From positions 1 through 63,492 of the forward strand of contig CAYYNB010000013.1 of the NCBI GenBank assembly GCA_964472565.1: DNA of 63,492 nt. The letters run 5' to 3'. The position numbers were made by a program, and so were the translations under genes. The notes under the pieces are model-generated. The model saw only the letters and a program-made list of their open reading frames with translations. It ran no database searches and was not told the origin of the DNA. Below, in pieces: positions 60,186-63,492 of the stretch (its first letter is position 1; each line of letters opens with the position of its first letter). The stretch comes from DATAMF01 sp964472565 (GTDB taxonomy: Bacteria; Chloroflexota; Anaerolineae; Aggregatilineales; Aggregatilineaceae).

Positions 60186-62342
60186 TTACTCAGTGGGTGC
60201 TGCGGTGGCTTCAGCCGTTGGATCAACAGTTGCTTCAGCGGTTGGTTCTGCGGTGGCTTCAGCCGTCGGTTCAACAGCAGGTTCTTCCGTTGCGGCAGGT
60301 TCGGCAGTTTGCTGGGCGGCTTCGATAGCGGCGAGCATGTTATACACGTCATCGCGCATCGTCCCGGCCATCAGGTCCACATCCAGCCCTGCAAAGCCCT
60401 TCGAGCGCAGCAGGTCGGTGGTGGTGGTGTCGAAGAAGTGCCACAGCAGCGCGCGGACCAGTGGCCGCTGGAAGGCGGTTTCGCTGAAGTAGTAGCGGAT
60501 CGGGTAAGCCAGCGAGTAGGCACCGCTCTGGAAGGTTTCCAGGCTGGGCGCGGCACATTCGCCGCTCTTGTTCACCTGCACCAGCTTGATCCTCTCAACC
60601 GGGTTGTTCTGAAGATCAGACCAGCGCACATAGGTGAAGCCGCTTTCGCCATTGGCAACGGCCTGGAGACGGTAGGCCGGATCGTCCAGCGGTTCGCCCG
60701 TGTTCACCACAACCGAATCGGCGCGCACATTAAAGCCGATCTGTCCGGTCATGCCGAAGACGATGTAATCCGTTTCGCCCGTTGTCATCGGCGGCAGGAT
60801 CAACTGGATCGGCGTTTCGGGGAAGGCGGAATTGATCTGGTTCCAGGTCGTGGGCATGTCGTCGCCCGCCGCCATCAGCGTGCCAAATTCGTCTCCGGTC
60901 AGGCATTCGATGGGGCTGGCTTCGGGCACGGCCATCACCAGCGCATCATAGCCAAGATCGACGGGGTAGGCGTTGAGCGTTTCGCAGAGGGCTTCGTTTG
61001 CGCCGAGGGGCAGGGTGCTCTGGAAGACATCCGCTTCACCCGCGCAGAACTTGGTGCGGCCATCGGCGTTGCCCAGCAGCGTCGTGTTGATCATCGCTTC
61101 GGGCGTGCGGTTGTTGAATTCGGTAGTGATCGAGGTGGTCATTTCGTCCAGCATGGGCGATCCCACAACCGTGAGCGTATCCGGTTCAATCGGCGATACC
61201 TGGACCGGGGTCAGCGGGCGGGTGAAGGTGCGGCCTGTGCGCCCGTCCAGAATATTGTTCAGACCGCGCGCATAGGTTGCTTCGGTGCCGAGGCTGTAAT
61301 TCTGTTCCGCGGCGACAGCCTGCGCCCCTGCCGGATCGCTCAGCGCGAACTGAACAAAGCTGAGAACGGCGGGGTCCTGCGCGCTGTTGGCATTGATGTA
61401 CAGGTAAGCCGTACGGGACAGCGGGTAGGTGTTGGATTCAATCGTCGCCTGTGACGGATCGTAGCAGTTATACTGCGCATCCGAAATTTGCAGCGGCATA
61501 ACGGAACCGTCGCCGGGATTGACCTTATCCCAGTCGGCCAGCGACATGAAGCCGAATGCGCTGGAGCCTTCGGTGGTCACGACGCGCACAATATCACCGC
61601 CAGCGAGCGCGGTAGGTGCAACGGGTTCGGCGGTGGCGGCGGGTTCTTCCGTCGCGGCAGGTTCGGCTGTCGCTTCAGGAGCCGGATTCGCGGCTTCGGT
61701 GACGATGTTTTCGCGCAGCGCGCCGCCGGGCAGCAGGTCCGCGAACAGATCATACGCGCGGCGGTTAGCTGCCGGATCAGGGCCGTAGAAGGTGATCGGC
61801 GTGGTGATAGTGGTCGATCCCAGGTCGGCCCAGGTCAGGTCGGCGTTGGGTTCGGCGGTTGCAGCGGCTTCACCGGGTTGATCATCCGTGGTGGGCGCGC
61901 CGCCCAACTGCCACGCCCCCGCGACCAGATCCATATTGAGGCAGGTGATCTGGGCTTCGGGGGTTGCCAGCAGCACGATGGCGTCATAGGCGATCACGGT
62001 TTCAATGAAGTTCACGCCGTTGTTATTGCAGACGGTCATCTGCGCATCAGTGATCGGTTCCAGCGACATCACCATGTCGGTGGGGTCGTCGGCATTGCAC
62101 AAATTCTGGAAGCCCACGTTCACGCCTACCCCGGCATCAACCAGAATATCGGCGTCGGGGTTCACTCCCAGATAAGCATCGCGGATGGCGGCAACCAGAT
62201 TCTCCAGGCGAGCGTCGCCCTGGATCGTAATTTGAGTCGTCGCGTCGTCCTGAGCCAGGGTGAGGGGAAGCACCGGGAAGGCCAGGGCCAACACAAGACT
62301 GACCAGCACAAGCGGCTGGATCAAGCGCCGGGTGTAAGGCAT
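60186..62342 (-). CDS. Exported PstS-like substrate-binding protein, two lobes, low-complexity linkers and tail
   Basis: 718 residues from ATG 62342 (AAGGAGATTTTCC upstream). Signal peptide RRLIQPLVLVSLVLALAFPVLPLTLAQ. Two parts each resemble PstS-type binding proteins: the first with ADILVDAGVGVNVGFQNLCNADDPTDMVMS, the second with MLDEMTTSITTEFNNR and GRTKFCAGEADVFQS. They are separated by a Thr/Glu/Pro-rich linker. The C-terminal tail is a run of AEPTAEAT-like units and probably continues past the annotated stop. No permease genes are adjacent. Phosphate is the likely but unproven ligand class. Confidence 0.75.
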   Translation of the reverse strand: MPYTRRLIQPLVLVSLVLALAFPVLPLTLAQDDATTQITIQGDARLENLVAAIRDAYLGVNPDADILVDAGVGVNVGFQNLCNADDPTDMVMSLEPITDAQMTVCNNNGVNFIETVIAYDAIVLLATPEAQITCLNMDLVAGAWQLGGAPTTDDQPGEAAATAEPNADLTWADLGSTTITTPITFYGPDPAANRRAYDLFADLLPGGALRENIVTEAANPAPEATAEPAATEEPAATAEPVAPTALAGGDIVRVVTTEGSSAFGFMSLADWDKVNPGDGSVMPLQISDAQYNCYDPSQATIESNTYPLSRTAYLYINANSAQDPAVLSFVQFALSDPAGAQAVAAEQNYSLGTEATYARGLNNILDGRTGRTFTRPLTPVQVSPIEPDTLTVVGSPMLDEMTTSITTEFNNRTPEAMINTTLLGNADGRTKFCAGEADVFQSTLPLGANEALCETLNAYPVDLGYDALVMAVPEASPIECLTGDEFGTLMAAGDDMPTTWNQINSAFPETPIQLILPPMTTGETDYIVFGMTGQIGFNVRADSVVVNTGEPLDDPAYRLQAVANGESGFTYVRWSDLQNNPVERIKLVQVNKSGECAAPSLETFQSGAYSLAYPIRYYFSETAFQRPLVRALLWHFFDTTTTDLLRSKGFAGLDVDLMAGTMRDDVYNMLAAIEAAQQTAEPAATEEPAVEPTAEATAEPTAEATVDPTAEATAAPTE

Positions 62343-62523
62343 AGGAAAATCTCCTTCGAACATTGAGGGGCGAGAATCCCAAAAAATGTTAAAAAACAAG
62401 CAGTACCGGGGTGATTCTACACGCTTGTACGAGAATGTCCAGCGTTAGAAATGGCAAATAGAGGCGCTGTCGTTAAAATAACCCCGTTCAACCTGTCACA
62501 GTTCACCCTTCCTGGAGCATCAT

Positions 62524-63093
62524 ATGCCGCCTAACCGAATGAGTGACTTCTTCCACCGCCTGCCTTCTTTTGTTTGGATCATCATCTTTCTGCTGGGGAT
62601 CGTTGTTCTGATCGGCAGCATCATCGGGTTATTTTATCTGTTGAGCCATGTCGAAGGGTTCGCCTCGCTGATTATGCTGCTGGCGGGGTGGGGCAGTATG
62701 CGGCTGATGAGCACGCCAAAGATTGCTTCTCGCGCTCAACCGTCGCCAGGGCATAATATCGCCGTTGCGCTGGGCATCGGCTTTTTTGCGCTGATGGGCC
62801 TGGCGATTGATCAAACGGGTAATGTCGTCTACAACCAGCCGCTCGAATGGTTCTTCTGCCCATCAGGAACCCAGCTAGAGCGCGGCGTGGTGGTCACTAA
62901 TCCGGTGCCGGGGCAGACCAATATTTCACAGGATTTTTCCTGTGTGAAATCCGGCGAAGTGGCGCATGAGATTGGCATTGGAAAGATTATTCTGGTGCGG
63001 TTGGGCGAATATATCTTGATCGGATATGCGCTGCTGTGGCTGAACCGGCTGTACAACCGCTGGCGTGCGTCTCGCAGCAGTGCCATGGAGTGA
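62524..63093 (+). CDS. Membrane protein of unknown function, 189 aa
   Basis: ATG 62524 after CTGGAGCATCAT. Hydrophobic helices at about 15-40, 47-60, 80-100 and 155-175, with a Cys-containing loop (FFCPSGTQL...DFSCVKSG) between the last two that may be disulfide-bonded outside. Family not recognised. Two nucleotides separate it from the C39-like gene. Confidence 0.6.
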   Translation: MPPNRMSDFFHRLPSFVWIIIFLLGIVVLIGSIIGLFYLLSHVEGFASLIMLLAGWGSMRLMSTPKIASRAQPSPGHNIAVALGIGFFALMGLAIDQTGNVVYNQPLEWFFCPSGTQLERGVVVTNPVPGQTNISQDFSCVKSGEVAHEIGIGKIILVRLGEYILIGYALLWLNRLYNRWRASRSSAME

Positions 63094-63095
63094 TC

Positions 63096-63492
63096 ATGTG
63101 GTTTTGGCGTTGGCTGCTGATCGTGGTTTTTCTCCTCTCGGCAGAACCTGTTGAGGCCGGACCGCGCCAGCCCGATTATCTGCCCCTTATCGGCACGCCA
63201 AATCAGCTTGCTCGCTTCTGGCACAGCCAGGGCGGGGACGTGTACGACTGCGCCTTATATGCGCAAGCCTCGGTGCTGGAAGCGTTGGGCTATGATTTCG
63301 CGGCGGAACTGGAAGCCATGCGCGAACTGGGCCAGCGCGACGGCTGGTATGATCCCAACGTGGGCACGATTGGATTAGGTCAGCCGCTGCGGGCGCATAC
63401 CATCCCCTTTGATGTGTTCGGTACCTCGCTCGCCGACGGACTCACCACGGAACGCGCCCTGTATGAACTCAAGCGCCAGCTTTCCGCCGGAC
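63096..63492 (+). CDS. Exported C39/papain-like domain protein, 3' end cut by window edge
   Basis: The frame opens at ATG 63096 and stays open to the last base (132 codons). Signal peptide: FWRWLLIVVFLLSAEPVEA. The segment VYDCALYAQASVLEALGYDF fits the catalytic-cysteine block of C39-type peptidases. The histidine and aspartate of the triad would lie beyond the window. A non-peptidase member of the fold is also possible. Confidence 0.55.
   Translation, partial: MWFWRWLLIVVFLLSAEPVEAGPRQPDYLPLIGTPNQLARFWHSQGGDVYDCALYAQASVLEALGYDFAAELEAMRELGQRDGWYDPNVGTIGLGQPLRAHTIPFDVFGTSLADGLTTERALYELKRQLSAG

Noticed and set aside
60186..60330. Repeated sequence that could be mistaken for a CRISPR or minisatellite
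   Set aside because: Units are multiples of three and encode Ala/Glu/Pro/Thr repeats in the same frame as the binding protein, so it is coding low complexity.
60027..61454. 475-codon plus-strand frame across the N gap
   Set aside because: Antisense to the binding-protein gene and passes through undefined bases; no domain seen.
1..63492. Search by eye for rRNA, tRNA, integrases, transposases and CRISPR arrays
   Set aside because: None recognised. A covariance-model scan could still find a tRNA or small RNA missed here.

Overview
The window looks like a piece of a high-GC, probably monoderm bacterial chromosome, most likely Chloroflexota (Anaerolineae-like). This is inferred from gene content: paired FHA proteins of the FhaA/FhaB type, a RodA/PBP pair, DUF1385, CpXC and CHAT-STAND proteins, and many secreted proteins with Thr/Pro/Glu-rich tails. 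Short dispersed palindromes built on GTAGGGGCAATTC add to the picture. No rRNA, tRNA, CRISPR array, integrase or transposase was recognised by eye.

Region by region. 1-6390 (minus strand): an almost complete glycogen-debranching enzyme coupled to a STAS protein, then a sufC-sufB-sufD Fe-S assembly operon. Its promoter is strong and a 12-bp dyad lies just downstream of it; a MIP18/DUF59 gene diverges. 6.8-16.3 kb: a secreted PPC-type protein, a barrel/M23 peptidase chimera, a small hydrolase and nucleotidyltransferase pair, two FHA proteins, a GNAT, an atypical SDR and an M3 oligopeptidase. 16.4-22.5 kb: a defence-like cluster with HicA/HicB, a 1023-residue CHAT-STAND-TPR protein, a zinc-finger membrane protein, and a coupled AAA-ATPase/TOPRIM pair. 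22.7-31.1 kb: a sensor kinase, a CpXC protein, an extracellular nuclease, and a RodA-type SEDS protein followed by a penicillin-binding-protein homologue whose catalytic motifs are lost. 31.3-36 kb: MTA phosphorylase, beta-carbonic anhydrase, MFS, DUF1385 and small unknowns. 36.1-47.1 kb (minus strand): GNAT, a GT-C-type glycosyltransferase carrying an in-frame palindromic insertion, two related secreted GH-A-like proteins, a WD40 protein, a recJ broken by one TAA codon, and mutS. 47.2-53.1 kb: ROK kinase, OmpR-type regulator, class III aminotransferase and two tandem secreted paralogues of unknown function. 53.4-56.4 kb (minus strand): a B1-like metallo-beta-lactamase-fold protein lacking one zinc ligand, and a three-gene unit with a methyltransferase and an ATP-grasp enzyme. 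56.5-63.5 kb: an SGNH-like/MBOAT acyltransferase pair, a lipoprotein, a large PstS-like binding protein whose repeat tail runs into a 10-N assembly gap, and a C39-like protein cut by the window end.

How the genes fit together. The clearest functional units are Fe-S assembly (sufCBD plus DUF59), envelope growth (FHA pair, rodA/PBP, MBOAT/SGNH, GT-C), DNA repair (mutS-recJ) and the putative conflict cluster. Three genes have a TATAAT or TATACT box exactly 7 nt before the ATG, suggesting leaderless transcripts. Coordinates of starts were chosen from visible ribosome-binding sites; no searches could be run, so family names rest on motifs recognised by eye.
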